The notes under the pieces: generated by a model
Told to the model about the DNA's origin: nothing
What the model saw: only the letters and a program-made list of their open reading frames with translations
The model's database searches: none
In this document: positions 1 through 7,761 of the stretch, one piece after another
How the letters are laid out: every line of letters starts with the position of its first letter
Numbering within the stretch: the stretch's first letter is position 1
Source: Actinomycetes bacterium
GTDB taxonomy: Bacteria > Actinomycetota > Acidimicrobiia > Acidimicrobiales > Bog-793
Length of the DNA: 34,909 bases
Assembly (NCBI GenBank): GCA_021796455.1
Contig: JAKACA010000017.1
Span: 1 to 34,909 of the forward strand
Direction: 5' to 3'
Translations under genes and position numbers: made by a program

Positions 1-61
1 TAGATTCTCACACCCCCGTGGCGCTCTCCCCTACAACCGGGAAGAGCATGGGTTGTGATCC

Positions 62-769
62 CTATGTGGGCTCGACTCCAACGACATGCGTCTGGTCGGG
101 GCTCCCGAGCCCCGTGCCAGTCGCAACGGTCAAGGTCCGAGCGAGCGAGTTGGGCGTAGGGCCGGCGATCATCGTGAGGGTGTTGCGGTCGGTGTGCCGG
201 TAGGGGCTGGCACGACCAGGGATCTCGAGGACTGCCTCCTCGTCGTAGGACCACGTCCCGTCCGCGTTGACGGTCACTGTCATAGAGAAGCTGACCGTGT
301 GGAAAGCCGCGTGCAGGAACGGGTTGGACACGATGCCGTACGTCGGTGACCCGGCCGCTGCGGTGACCGTGAACTCCGTCGCGTCGGGCTCAGCGCTGCC
401 ACCGGCCAGCAGCACCTGGCCGCGGGGGATCGCGAGCGTGAAGACGACGGCGTGAGTCGCCGGCTCCCAGAGCCAGTAGCCGACCTGGTCGTGGAAGAGC
501 TCGACTTCGCCTGGCTTGACTATATGGGTGTGGTAGCGAAGTCCGTAGAAGAGCTGCGGACCGTTCGTCTGACGATCGATCGGTTGCAGCTCGTAGTGCT
601 CCACGTACTTCTCGAGCTCTGTGCCGTCCGCGACGGGGTGGTCGTCGTTGCCAACGGTGCCTTCCCATGTCCCGGCCAGCGGTCGCAGCGGGCCGAGGTT
701 CGCGAGGGTGTCGGGCTCGCTGTCGGCTTCGGTGTAGATGTCGTCGCCGTATTCCGCTGGCCAGGTCAC
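62..769 (-). CDS. Nitrobindin-like heme-binding beta-barrel protein
   Basis: A 235-residue protein of the THAP4/nitrobindin-like (DUF1794, FABP-like) family, whose characterised members bind heme b in a ten-stranded barrel and can isomerise peroxynitrite. The family's GxWxG signature is at residues 33-37 (GTWEG), followed by barrel strands with the typical order YELQ...LFYGLRYHT...FHDQVGYWLWEP. His192 in the C-terminal strand (YRHTDRNTL) sits where the proximal heme ligand is expected; that assignment is inference. The usual length is about 160-200 residues, so this one has extra residues at both ends. The start is GTG at 769; the ATG two bases upstream reads straight into a stop. GGAG at 781-784 serves as ribosome-binding site. 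It lies 15 bases downstream of the Lys-rich gene and is probably co-transcribed with it. Confidence 0.88.
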   Translation of the reverse strand: MTWPAEYGDDIYTEADSEPDTLANLGPLRPLAGTWEGTVGNDDHPVADGTELEKYVEHYELQPIDRQTNGPQLFYGLRYHTHIVKPGEVELFHDQVGYWLWEPATHAVVFTLAIPRGQVLLAGGSAEPDATEFTVTAAAGSPTYGIVSNPFLHAAFHTVSFSMTVTVNADGTWSYDEEAVLEIPGRASPYRHTDRNTLTMIAGPTPNSLARTLTVATGTGLGSPDQTHVVGVEPT

Positions 770-784
770 ATCGAGTCCGGCTCC

Positions 785-928
785 TCAGCGGCTCTTGTTG
801 GCTCGCAGCGCATCCATCTGACTGGCTCCGACGGCCGGATCGCTCTTCTGCTTCTTGGCTGCCCGCTTCTCCTTGAGGGACTTGCCGGCCTTCTTCGTCG
901 TCGTCTTCTTCGGTGATTTGTCGGCCAT
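785..928 (-). CDS. Small lysine-rich protein, 47 aa
   Basis: A 47-residue basic protein starting MADKSPKKTTTKKAGKSLKE and ending DALRANKSR. It is cytoplasmic, has no signal peptide, and 13 of 47 residues are Lys. ATG at 928 is preceded by AAGGAG with about 8 bases of spacing, and it is followed after 15 bases by the nitrobindin-like gene on the same strand. Short Lys-rich proteins of this shape are frequent hypothetical proteins in actinobacteria. Charge suggests nucleic acid or ribosome association, but no domain is recognised and no function is assigned. Support is the strong ribosome-binding site, the operon position and high-GC third positions. Confidence 0.72.
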   Translation of the reverse strand: MADKSPKKTTTKKAGKSLKEKRAAKKQKSDPAVGASQMDALRANKSR

Positions 929-1091
929 GGTCGAAACGCTCCTTCTGAGTCGTGTCCTGAGCCTACGAACTCTGGGACCTTCATGGCGCGATCTCGAGAT
1001 CCCTGCCTGCCTGCAAGCGCGAACCTTGTGCCCAGACTGAGCTCACTACGCTTCGGTGCAGCGGGGCGTACTTCGACCTGGAGGTGCTGAG

Positions 1092-1337
1092 TTGGACGAC
1101 CACGACATCGTGAAGCGGATCGACGACCTGGTCGAGGAGGAGCACCGGCTGCGGAGCCATCCGAGCGGTGCTCGCGGCCTGAACCCGGACGAGCGGGAGC
1201 GCCTGGCAGATCTCGAGGTAAAGCTGGATCAGCTGTGGGACCTGCTGCGCCAGCGGCGGGCGCGCCGGGAAATGGGTGTGAACCCCGACCAGGCACACCT
1301 CCGGCCCCCGGAGACTGTAGAGGGCTATCAGCAGTAG
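1092..1337 (+). CDS. DUF2630 family protein
   Basis: An 81-residue cytoplasmic protein of the DUF2630 family, which is widespread in actinobacteria and of unknown function. The family pattern is visible throughout: (L/M)DDHDIVKRIDDLVEEEH at the N terminus, LNPDERERLADLEVKLDQLW in the middle, LLRQRRARREMG and an NPDQAHLRPPETVEGYQQ tail. Most of the protein is predicted helical and charged, consistent with a short helical hairpin or coiled coil. TTG at 1092 is chosen because GGAGG at 1080-1084 lies 7 bases upstream and the family normally begins at this MDDxDI position; an in-frame ATG at 1056 has no ribosome-binding site. It diverges from the Lys-rich gene across 163 bases. Confidence 0.88.
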   Translation: MDDHDIVKRIDDLVEEEHRLRSHPSGARGLNPDERERLADLEVKLDQLWDLLRQRRARREMGVNPDQAHLRPPETVEGYQQ

Positions 1338-1349
1338 GCAGGTGAGCCA

Positions 1350-1434
1350 CGGCGCGCCCTGGGTCGACCGGCGCGCCCTGGGTCGACCGGCGCGCCCTGG
1401 GTCGACCGGCGCGCCCTGGGTCGACCGGCGCGCC
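1350..1434. repeat. 19-bp tandem repeat, 4.5 copies
   Basis: Four exact copies of cggcgcgccctgggtcgac (1350-1368, 1369-1387, 1388-1406, 1407-1425) and a 9-base partial copy to 1434. Each unit holds the 8-bp palindrome GGCGCGCC and the 6-bp palindrome GTCGAC. The array fills nearly all the space between the DUF2630 stop and the Fur-family start, ending about 26 bases before the ATG, so it lies in the probable promoter or leader of the regulator. Exact copies imply recent expansion or active homogenisation. Confidence 0.97.
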
Positions 1435-1460
1435 GTAGGCTTTGGGAAGTGATCACCGCC

Positions 1461-1895
1461 ATGGAGCAGACAACGTCACGGACAGTTGACGAGGTCCTCT
1501 CGCTGCTCCGTTCTCGCGGAGGCCGCATCACGGCAGCACGGCGGCAGCTGCTCGAGGCGCTGTTCGCGTCCACGGCCCATCGCACGGCCGAAGATCTCGC
1601 CTCCGAAGTGCAGTCACTTGCACCCGAGATCCACCTCTCGACCGTTTATCGCAACCTCGACGAGCTCGAACGGCTCGGCGTGATCGTCCATACCCACCTC
1701 GGCCACGGGCCGGCTATCTACCACCTGGCAGGCTCCGCCCACGGCCACCTTGTCTGCGAGCAGTGCGGTAAAGCCGTGGAAGCGCCCGACAGGCTGTTCA
1801 GCGGACTCTCCTCAGAGGCACTTGCCCGTTTCGGCTTCCGCATCGACCCGAGGCACTTCGCGGTTCTCGGTCGCTGCCGGGACTGCTCACCCTAA
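1461..1895 (+). CDS. Fur-family metalloregulator
   Basis: A 144-residue transcriptional repressor of the Fur/PerR/Zur family. Residues about 10-85 form the winged helix (GGRITAARRQLLEAL, then the DNA-recognition segment EIHLSTVYRNLDELERLGV, which is diagnostic). The C-terminal half is the dimer and metal domain with HGHLVCEQCG and a final CRDC, giving the two CxxC pairs of the structural zinc site. Which metal or peroxide it senses cannot be read from the sequence; the His-rich HHHxH stretch of iron-type Fur is reduced to HGH. ATG 1461 is preferred with GGGAAG at 1444-1449; an in-frame GTG at 1449 would add four residues. It lies 33 bases upstream of the LysR gene, so the two regulators probably share a transcript. 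Confidence 0.92.
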   Translation: MEQTTSRTVDEVLSLLRSRGGRITAARRQLLEALFASTAHRTAEDLASEVQSLAPEIHLSTVYRNLDELERLGVIVHTHLGHGPAIYHLAGSAHGHLVCEQCGKAVEAPDRLFSGLSSEALARFGFRIDPRHFAVLGRCRDCSP

Positions 1896-1928
1896 GGCGA
1901 GAGCTCCGCGCAGAGAAGGGAGCGAGTC

Positions 1929-2870
1929 GTGCCTGGCAGCAGCCCCCCGCCATCGCTGGAGGCGCTCCGCCTCTTCCTCGCAGTGGCGCGGCTGGGCAGC
2001 GTCTCGCGCGCGGCCGCAGCTTGCGGGATAACCCAGCCCTCGGCGACTGCCAGGCTCTCTCATCTCGAAACCCAGCTCGGTGTGGTCCTGCTCGAGCGTG
2101 GAGCGACCGGGTCGCGACCAACCGAGGCTGGCGCGCTCGTAGCCGAGTGGGCCACGACACTGCTCGAGGCGTCCGATCACTTCGGCGCCGCGGTCGGAGC
2201 CCTAAGGCGCGAGCGCACCGGCCGGCTACGTGTGAGCGCCAGCTACACAGTCGCCGAGTACCTCCTACCCGGGTGGCTGGCCAGATTTCGCGGACGGCAC
2301 CCGGCCATCACGGTCGAGCTGGACGTCGCGAACTCGACCCAGGTGGTCGAGCAGCTCCACGCTGGTCGGGCCGAACTGGGTTTCGTGGAGCTGCCCGAGC
2401 CGCCAAGGCATCTCGAGGGCCGGACAGTTGCGACCGACGAGCTTGTGGTCGTGGTCCGCCCCGACCACCCCTGGGCGGGCCGGCGACGCCCTGTTCCGGC
2501 GGCCACTCTCGCGACGACTCCGCTCGTCGTGAGGGAGATCGGCTCCGGCACCCGTGAGTCCCTCGAGCGCGCTCTTGCCACCGCCGGCTATGGCCCGGTC
2601 CGACCTCTTCTCGAGCTCGGTTCGACAAGTGCCGTCAAAGCGGCCGTTCTCGACGGCGCAGGTCCCGCAGTCGTCTCCGGCCTCGCAGTGCGGACCGAGA
2701 GCCAGATCGGCCAGCTCGTCACCGTCGCAGTGAGCGGACTCGACCTGAGCAGGGAGCTGAGAGCGGTCTGGTTGCCCGGTCACGCTCTCGTGCCGACGGC
2801 GGCCGCGTTCCTGGCTGAGCTCGACGGGATCGCCAGAGCGTTCCAGACATCGAGTGACTCTATGGCCTGA
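1929..2870 (+). CDS. LysR-family transcriptional regulator
   Basis: A 313-residue LysR-type regulator of normal family length. The N-terminal helix-turn-helix spans about residues 9-68 (LEALRLFLAVARLGSVSRAA, then ITQPSATARLSHLETQLG), followed by a linker helix and a two-lobed inducer-binding domain from about residue 95 (GRLRVSASYTVAEYLLPGWL) to 300. The GTG start at 1929 has AAGGGAG at 1916-1922. LysR regulators commonly control an adjacent operon; here the molybdoenzyme operon begins 203 bases downstream on the same strand, and a sulfur-compound or redox signal is a reasonable guess. The effector is not readable from the sequence. Confidence 0.93.
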   Translation: MPGSSPPPSLEALRLFLAVARLGSVSRAAAACGITQPSATARLSHLETQLGVVLLERGATGSRPTEAGALVAEWATTLLEASDHFGAAVGALRRERTGRLRVSASYTVAEYLLPGWLARFRGRHPAITVELDVANSTQVVEQLHAGRAELGFVELPEPPRHLEGRTVATDELVVVVRPDHPWAGRRRPVPAATLATTPLVVREIGSGTRESLERALATAGYGPVRPLLELGSTSAVKAAVLDGAGPAVVSGLAVRTESQIGQLVTVAVSGLDLSRELRAVWLPGHALVPTAAAFLAELDGIARAFQTSSDSMA

Positions 2871-3073
2871 TAGGCATTTGCCCACTTCACGAGGACCTCG
2901 TCGCTGCTTAGGATCACAAGACGTGGCCCCGAGCAAGGGCCAGCTGTCGGAACGTGAAGGGCCGAGCGCCGCAACATGGGCGATGGCAGTCACACCGGAC
3001 CAAAGTCGAGTCGAGGCGGCACAGCGCGAGAAGAGCCGCCCGGGCCGGTCCAGGGACATAGGAGAGAGCAGTA

Positions 3074-4795
3074 ATGGTGCTCGGCGCAACCGACGTAGCA
3101 ACGACAGGTGCCGCCCCAGCGCGAGCCGGCACGGCTGCCGCGGGGACGGCTGCCAGCGACCACATCGCCACCCCCCGCTGGGCGAAGGTTCTCGACCAGT
3201 CGCGATGCATTGGATGCCACGCATGCACGACGGCCTGCAAGAGCGAGAACGACGTGCCGCTCGGTGTGAGCCGCACATATGTGAAGTCAGTCGACGTCGG
3301 CGTGTTCCCCCAGGTCCGCCGGGCCTTCCAGGTGACGCGCTGCAACCAGTGCGACAACCCACCATGCGTGACGGCCTGCCCGACCGGCGCGATGCACCGC
3401 CGCGATGACGGCATCGTCGACTTCGACAAGAAGCTCTGCATCGGGTGCAAGGCGTGCATCGCGGCCTGCCCCTACGACGCGATCTTCATCAACCCTGAAG
3501 ACCACGCCGCGGAGAAGTGCAACTTCTGTGCCCAGCGGCTCGACATCGGGCTCGAGCCCGCATGCGTGGTCGTCTGCCCGACCGAGGCGATACTCGTGGG
3601 CAATCTCGACGACCCGAGCTCCAAGGTCGCCCAGATGATCCATAGGCAGGCTGTCACCGTGAGACGGCCGGAGAAAGAAACCCACCCCAAGCTGTACTAC
3701 AAGGGCGCCCATCAGGCGACCCTCGACCCGATCGCAGCGCGCCGGTCCGAGGGCGGCACGTTCATGTGGTCACAGATCCGCGAGGGTCACAATGTCGTCA
3801 ACTCCGGCCACCCCGGTGCAGGCCACTCGTCCTGGCGTGGCTCGGACACGCGCCACGCCCGGTGGTACGGCAAGGCGCTGGGCCACAGCAAGACGCTGGG
3901 CCACGGCAAGACGCTGGGCCACGGCAAGGGCCACGGGCACGGCGGGAACTCGTCCGCGGCTGCGCTGCTCTCCTACGACGTCGGCCACTCGATCCCCTGG
4001 GGCTTCGAAGTCTCGCTCTACACCTGGACCAAGGGACTGGCCGCAGGTGCGATGCTCGTGCCCCTCGTGCTCGTGCTCGCCGGCCAGATCAGCTGGCAGT
4101 CGGTCCTGTTGCGCGTGGTCGGCCCCGCAGTGGCGGTCGGGTTTCTCGGGTTGACAGGAGTGGTGCTCATCGCCGACCTCGACCGCCCGCAGCGTTTCTA
4201 CCTCTTGTTCACACACCCCCAGACGAAAAGCTGGCTCGTGCGCGGCGGGTTCATCATCGGCGCATATGGAGCCGTGCTCGTCGCAGCGCTAGGCGCGGGG
4301 ATCGCCCGTTTTGAACTTGGCGAGCAGATACTTGCCGGACCCGCACTGCTGGCAGCTCTGGGCACCGCTGTGTACACCGCGTACCTCTTCGCCCAAGCCA
4401 AGGCGCGCGACCTGTGGCAAACTCCCCTCCTCGCACCGCACCTCATCGTCCAGGCCGTGATGGTCGGGGCAGGCATCCTCCTTCCCTTCGCCGCCGGGCT
4501 GGCGCCGGGTGCGCTTCACCCCCTCGAAGTGCTCGTCGCCGGAGCCGCCATCGTGCACGTCGCGTTCGTCTTCGGCGAGACGACGGTGTCGCACGCGACC
4601 GCGCACGCCCACCTGGCCGTCGCGGAGATGACCCGTGGCCGCTATGCCGTCGCGTTCTGGCTCGGCGTGCTGCTCGTAACGGTGGGGGTGCTGGCTCCGT
4701 TCCTCGGCTGGTGGGCGGGCATAGTGGCACTGGTCGGGCTCCTTCCCCACGAGCACGCCTATGTCCAGTCAGGTCAGTCGGTGGCGCTCGCATGA
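3074..4795 (+). CDS. Fused 4x[4Fe-4S] electron-transfer subunit and NrfD-type membrane anchor
   Basis: A 573-residue fusion of two subunits usually encoded separately in the CISM family (DmsB/PsrB/SoeB plus PsrC/NrfD/SoeC). Residues 37-180 carry sixteen Cys in four cluster motifs: C45/48/51/55, C90/93/98/102, C122/125/128/132 and C149/152/164/168. Residues about 310-560 are hydrophobic and form roughly eight membrane helices with the quinone-site anchor. Between them lies a 130-residue linker holding a Gly-His-Lys repeat (residues 267-290). Electrons should pass between the Mo subunit and the quinone pool. AGGAGAG lies upstream of ATG 3074, and the last codons overlap the catalytic gene (ATGA). 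The clusters follow the N terminus without a Tat motif, so the Fe-S part should face the cytoplasm. Confidence 0.93.
   Translation: MVLGATDVATTGAAPARAGTAAAGTAASDHIATPRWAKVLDQSRCIGCHACTTACKSENDVPLGVSRTYVKSVDVGVFPQVRRAFQVTRCNQCDNPPCVTACPTGAMHRRDDGIVDFDKKLCIGCKACIAACPYDAIFINPEDHAAEKCNFCAQRLDIGLEPACVVVCPTEAILVGNLDDPSSKVAQMIHRQAVTVRRPEKETHPKLYYKGAHQATLDPIAARRSEGGTFMWSQIREGHNVVNSGHPGAGHSSWRGSDTRHARWYGKALGHSKTLGHGKTLGHGKGHGHGGNSSAAALLSYDVGHSIPWGFEVSLYTWTKGLAAGAMLVPLVLVLAGQISWQSVLLRVVGPAVAVGFLGLTGVVLIADLDRPQRFYLLFTHPQTKSWLVRGGFIIGAYGAVLVAALGAGIARFELGEQILAGPALLAALGTAVYTAYLFAQAKARDLWQTPLLAPHLIVQAVMVGAGILLPFAAGLAPGALHPLEVLVAGAAIVHVAFVFGETTVSHATAHAHLAVAEMTRGRYAVAFWLGVLLVTVGVLAPFLGWWAGIVALVGLLPHEHAYVQSGQSVALA
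3872..3943 (+). repeat. 18-bp in-gene repeat encoding Gly-His-Lys units
   Basis: Four consecutive 18-base units (3872, 3890, 3908, 3926; consensus aagacgctgggccacggc) encode K-[AT]-L-G-H-[SG] repeats, the last diverged to KGHGHG. The units keep the reading frame and sit in the linker between the ferredoxin and NrfD parts. Slippage of such a repeat would lengthen or shorten the linker by six residues at a time. Confidence 0.93.
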
Positions 4796-7761
4796 GCGCA
4801 GACAAGTCGGCCACAAGGAGCTCAATGACCCCGCCAGATCTAGACCGCCTGGGGCAGCGGGTGTCGGCTGCGCGCTCCGAGGTCGAGGCCCGCGGTGAGA
4901 CCTTCTACCCGGGCGCCTCAAGGATCCACCTGGCCGCCTTTCCGCCGAAGGAGCGCTGGGACGACTGGGTCGAGCTCGACAGCCGGGCCTGGCCCGCGCG
5001 GGTCGAGCGCCACTCGATGCTCGTACCGACGACCTGCTTCAACTGCGAGTCGGCCTGCGGACTGCTCGCCTATGTGGACACCGAGACGCTCCAGATCCGC
5101 AAATTCGAAGGAAACCCCGAGCACCCCGGCTCCAGGGGCCGCAACTGCGCGAAGGGGCCGGCCACGATCAACCAGGTCACCGACCCTGACAGGATCCTCT
5201 ATCCCTTGCGACGCGCCGGAAAGCGGGGAGAGGGCAACTGGGAGCGGGTGAGCTGGGACGAAGCCCTCGACGACATTGCCGCGCGGGTGAGGCGGGCGAT
5301 AACCGAGGACCGCAGGAACGAGATCATGGTTCACCTGGGTCGTCCCGGCGAGGACGGCTACACCGAGCGAGTGCTCGCGTCGTGGGGAGTCGACGGCCAC
5401 AACAGCCACACCAACGTCTGCTCGTCGGGTGGGCGTGCCGGGTACCACTACTGGCTCGGGATGGACCGTCCGAGTGCCGACTTTGCCAACGCCGACGTCA
5501 TCTACCTGATCAGCTCACACCTGGAGACCGGCCACTACTTCAACCCTCACGCCCAGCGCATCACCGAGGCAAAGGCACGAGGCGCCAAGCTGATCGTCGT
5601 CGACACCCGTCTCTCCAACACGGCTACCCACGCCGATTGGTGGCTGTCGCCCCATCCCGGCTCCGAGGCCGCCATCAACCTCGCGATCGCAAACCACCTC
5701 ATCTCGACCCGGCGCTACAACGCCGAGTTCGTGCGCAGGTGGTGGAACTGGGAGGAGTACCTGGCGGCCCGCCACCCCGAGATGGCGCGCACCTTCGAGA
5801 CGTTTCAAGAGGTGCTCTCGCAGCTGTATGCGAGCTACACCTTCGAGCTCGCGTCGCATGAGTCCGGCATCGACGTGCTCACACTCCAGCAGGTGGCCGC
5901 GGCCATCGCAGGCGCGGGAACCAAGCTAGCGAGCCACACCTGGCGCTCGGCAGCCGCGGGCAATCTCGGGGGCTGGCAGGTGTCCCGGACCATCTTTCTC
6001 CTAAATGCCCTCCTCGGCGCGGTAGCCACGGAGGGCGGGACCTTCCCCAACGCCTGGAACAAGTTCGTGCCCCGTCCGATCCACACTCCTCCGCACCCTC
6101 GGGTCTGGAACGACCTCTCGTGGCCGGTCGAGTACCCGGTCGCGATGAACGAGCTCTCGTTCCTCCTGCCAAGGTTCCTCGAGGAGGGCCGGGGCAGGCT
6201 GGAGGTCTACTTCACCAGGGTCTACAACCCGGTCTGGACGAACCCGGACGGCTTCTCCTGGATCGAGATGCTCCTCGACGAGGACAAGGTCGGCTGCTTC
6301 GTCGCCCTCACCCCCACCTGGAACGAAACTGCCTTCTTCGCCGACTACATCCTTCCCATGGGGCACGCTTCGGAACGGCACGACACCCACTCCTATGAGA
6401 CCCATGACGGCCAGTGGATCGGGTTTCGCCAGCCCGTGCTGCGGGCGGCGCGTGAGCGCCTCGGCGAGACCATGGACGACACCCGAGCCGCCAACCCAGG
6501 CGAAGTCTGGGAGGAGAACGAGCTCTGGATCGAGCTGTCCTGGCGGATCGATCCGGACGGCTCACTTCGGATACGCCAGTACCACGAATCGCGGGCACGT
6601 CCGGGAGAGAAGCTCACCGTCGACGAGTACTACGGATGGATGTTCGAGAACTCGGTCCCCGGCCTGCCGGAGGCGGCCGCGGCGGAAGGCCTCACCCCGC
6701 TCCAGTACATGAGGCGGTATGGCGCCTTCGAGATCTCCAAGGGAGTCGGTGCTCGTCACGAGCAGCCGGTACCCGACGATGAGCTCGACGACACCGCTGT
6801 CAGCTTGCTCGGCCGCGTCTACAGCCACGCCGACAAGCCCACCGGCCCCAACATCGTCCCGCTCGGAGATCCCGATCGCGACCCCGAGGGGCGCCGGCCC
6901 GTGGGTGTGGTCGTCGATGGCGAGATCCGGCGGGGTTTCCCGACTCCTTCGGGGCGGCTCGAGTTCTACTCGGCCACCTTGGAGAGCTGGGGGTGGGGCG
7001 AGTACGCGATACCCACCTATATACGGAGCCACGTGCACCGAGAGGAGCTCTCTCCCGATCAGCTGGTGTTGATATCGACATTTCGCCTACCTGTCCAGAT
7101 ACACACCCGGTCGGCCAACTCCAAGTGGCTGGACGAGATCGCCCACACGAACCCCGTGTGGATCCACCCTCGAGATGCCGCGCGCCTCGAGATCGGGCCC
7201 CGGGATCTCGTCCGAGTCGAGACCGACTCGGGCTACTTCGTCGCCGAGCCCTGGATCACGGAGGGAATCCGCCCCGGAGTCGTGGCCTGCAGCCACCACA
7301 TGGGCCGGTGGAAGATCCACGACCAGGGCCAGCGCCTCATGGCCCAGCCCGTCGCCCTCGCTCGAGACGGTACCGAGTGGAGCCTCTCGCCCCGAGGCAC
7401 CGTCTCGCCCTATGAGTCGTCCGATCCCGACACCAAGCGGATCTGGTGGACTGACGTGGGAGTGCACCAGAACCTCACGTTTCCCGTGCATCCCGATCCC
7501 GTCTCGGGTATGCATTGCTGGCACCAGGCGGTGCGAGTCAGACTGGCAGAGCCAGGCGATCGCCGCGGTGACATCTCGGTGGACACGGCCCGTTCCGGCG
7601 AGATCTACCGCCGCTGGCTCGCGATGGCTCGCTCGGCCCTGCAGGTATCCCCCGACGGCACGAGGCGCCCGCACTGGCTGCTCCGACCGCTCAAGCCGAG
7701 CGAGAAGGCCTTCGAGCTGCCGAGCGAGGGGCCGAACGGCCTTGCGGGCGAGCGGCGATGA
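4792..7761 (+). CDS. Molybdopterin oxidoreductase catalytic subunit, cytoplasmic (SoeA/PsrA-like)
   Basis: A 989-residue member of the DMSO-reductase superfamily. The N-terminal [4Fe-4S] site is C82-x2-C85-x3-C89...C119 (TTCFNCESACG, NCAKGP). The core Mo-bisPGD domains follow (NEIMVHLGRPGEDGY; ANADVIYLISSHLE; AKARGAKLIVVDTR), and the C-terminal dinucleotide-binding barrel is at about 760-940. Cys210 in NVCSSGG is the probable Mo ligand, as in polysulfide, thiosulfate and nitrate enzymes. There is no twin-arginine signal, so it should stay in the cytoplasm, like SoeA of sulfite:quinone oxidoreductase. The ATG at 4792 overlaps the preceding stop, and its stop overlaps the chaperone start. Linkage to a persulfide dioxygenase points to sulfite oxidation; thiosulfate, polysulfide or another oxyanion remain possible. 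Confidence 0.9.
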   Translation: MSADKSATRSSMTPPDLDRLGQRVSAARSEVEARGETFYPGASRIHLAAFPPKERWDDWVELDSRAWPARVERHSMLVPTTCFNCESACGLLAYVDTETLQIRKFEGNPEHPGSRGRNCAKGPATINQVTDPDRILYPLRRAGKRGEGNWERVSWDEALDDIAARVRRAITEDRRNEIMVHLGRPGEDGYTERVLASWGVDGHNSHTNVCSSGGRAGYHYWLGMDRPSADFANADVIYLISSHLETGHYFNPHAQRITEAKARGAKLIVVDTRLSNTATHADWWLSPHPGSEAAINLAIANHLISTRRYNAEFVRRWWNWEEYLAARHPEMARTFETFQEVLSQLYASYTFELASHESGIDVLTLQQVAAAIAGAGTKLASHTWRSAAAGNLGGWQVSRTIFLLNALLGAVATEGGTFPNAWNKFVPRPIHTPPHPRVWNDLSWPVEYPVAMNELSFLLPRFLEEGRGRLEVYFTRVYNPVWTNPDGFSWIEMLLDEDKVGCFVALTPTWNETAFFADYILPMGHASERHDTHSYETHDGQWIGFRQPVLRAARERLGETMDDTRAANPGEVWEENELWIELSWRIDPDGSLRIRQYHESRARPGEKLTVDEYYGWMFENSVPGLPEAAAAEGLTPLQYMRRYGAFEISKGVGARHEQPVPDDELDDTAVSLLGRVYSHADKPTGPNIVPLGDPDRDPEGRRPVGVVVDGEIRRGFPTPSGRLEFYSATLESWGWGEYAIPTYIRSHVHREELSPDQLVLISTFRLPVQIHTRSANSKWLDEIAHTNPVWIHPRDAARLEIGPRDLVRVETDSGYFVAEPWITEGIRPGVVACSHHMGRWKIHDQGQRLMAQPVALARDGTEWSLSPRGTVSPYESSDPDTKRIWWTDVGVHQNLTFPVHPDPVSGMHCWHQAVRVRLAEPGDRRGDISVDTARSGEIYRRWLAMARSALQVSPDGTRRPHWLLRPLKPSEKAFELPSEGPNGLAGERR

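Noticed and set aside
14-90. tRNA-like T-arm (gggctcgactcc) near the window start
   Set aside because: The T-stem has a mismatch, the D-loop would be too long and no matching acceptor stem is found; the bases also encode the nitrobindin C terminus.
1350-1434. CRISPR array
   Set aside because: The units are directly adjacent without variable spacers and no cas genes are present.
2871-3073. Riboswitch such as a molybdenum-cofactor element before the Fe-S/NrfD gene
   Set aside because: Only a small ggcc/ggcc hairpin is visible; no conserved riboswitch core could be recognised.
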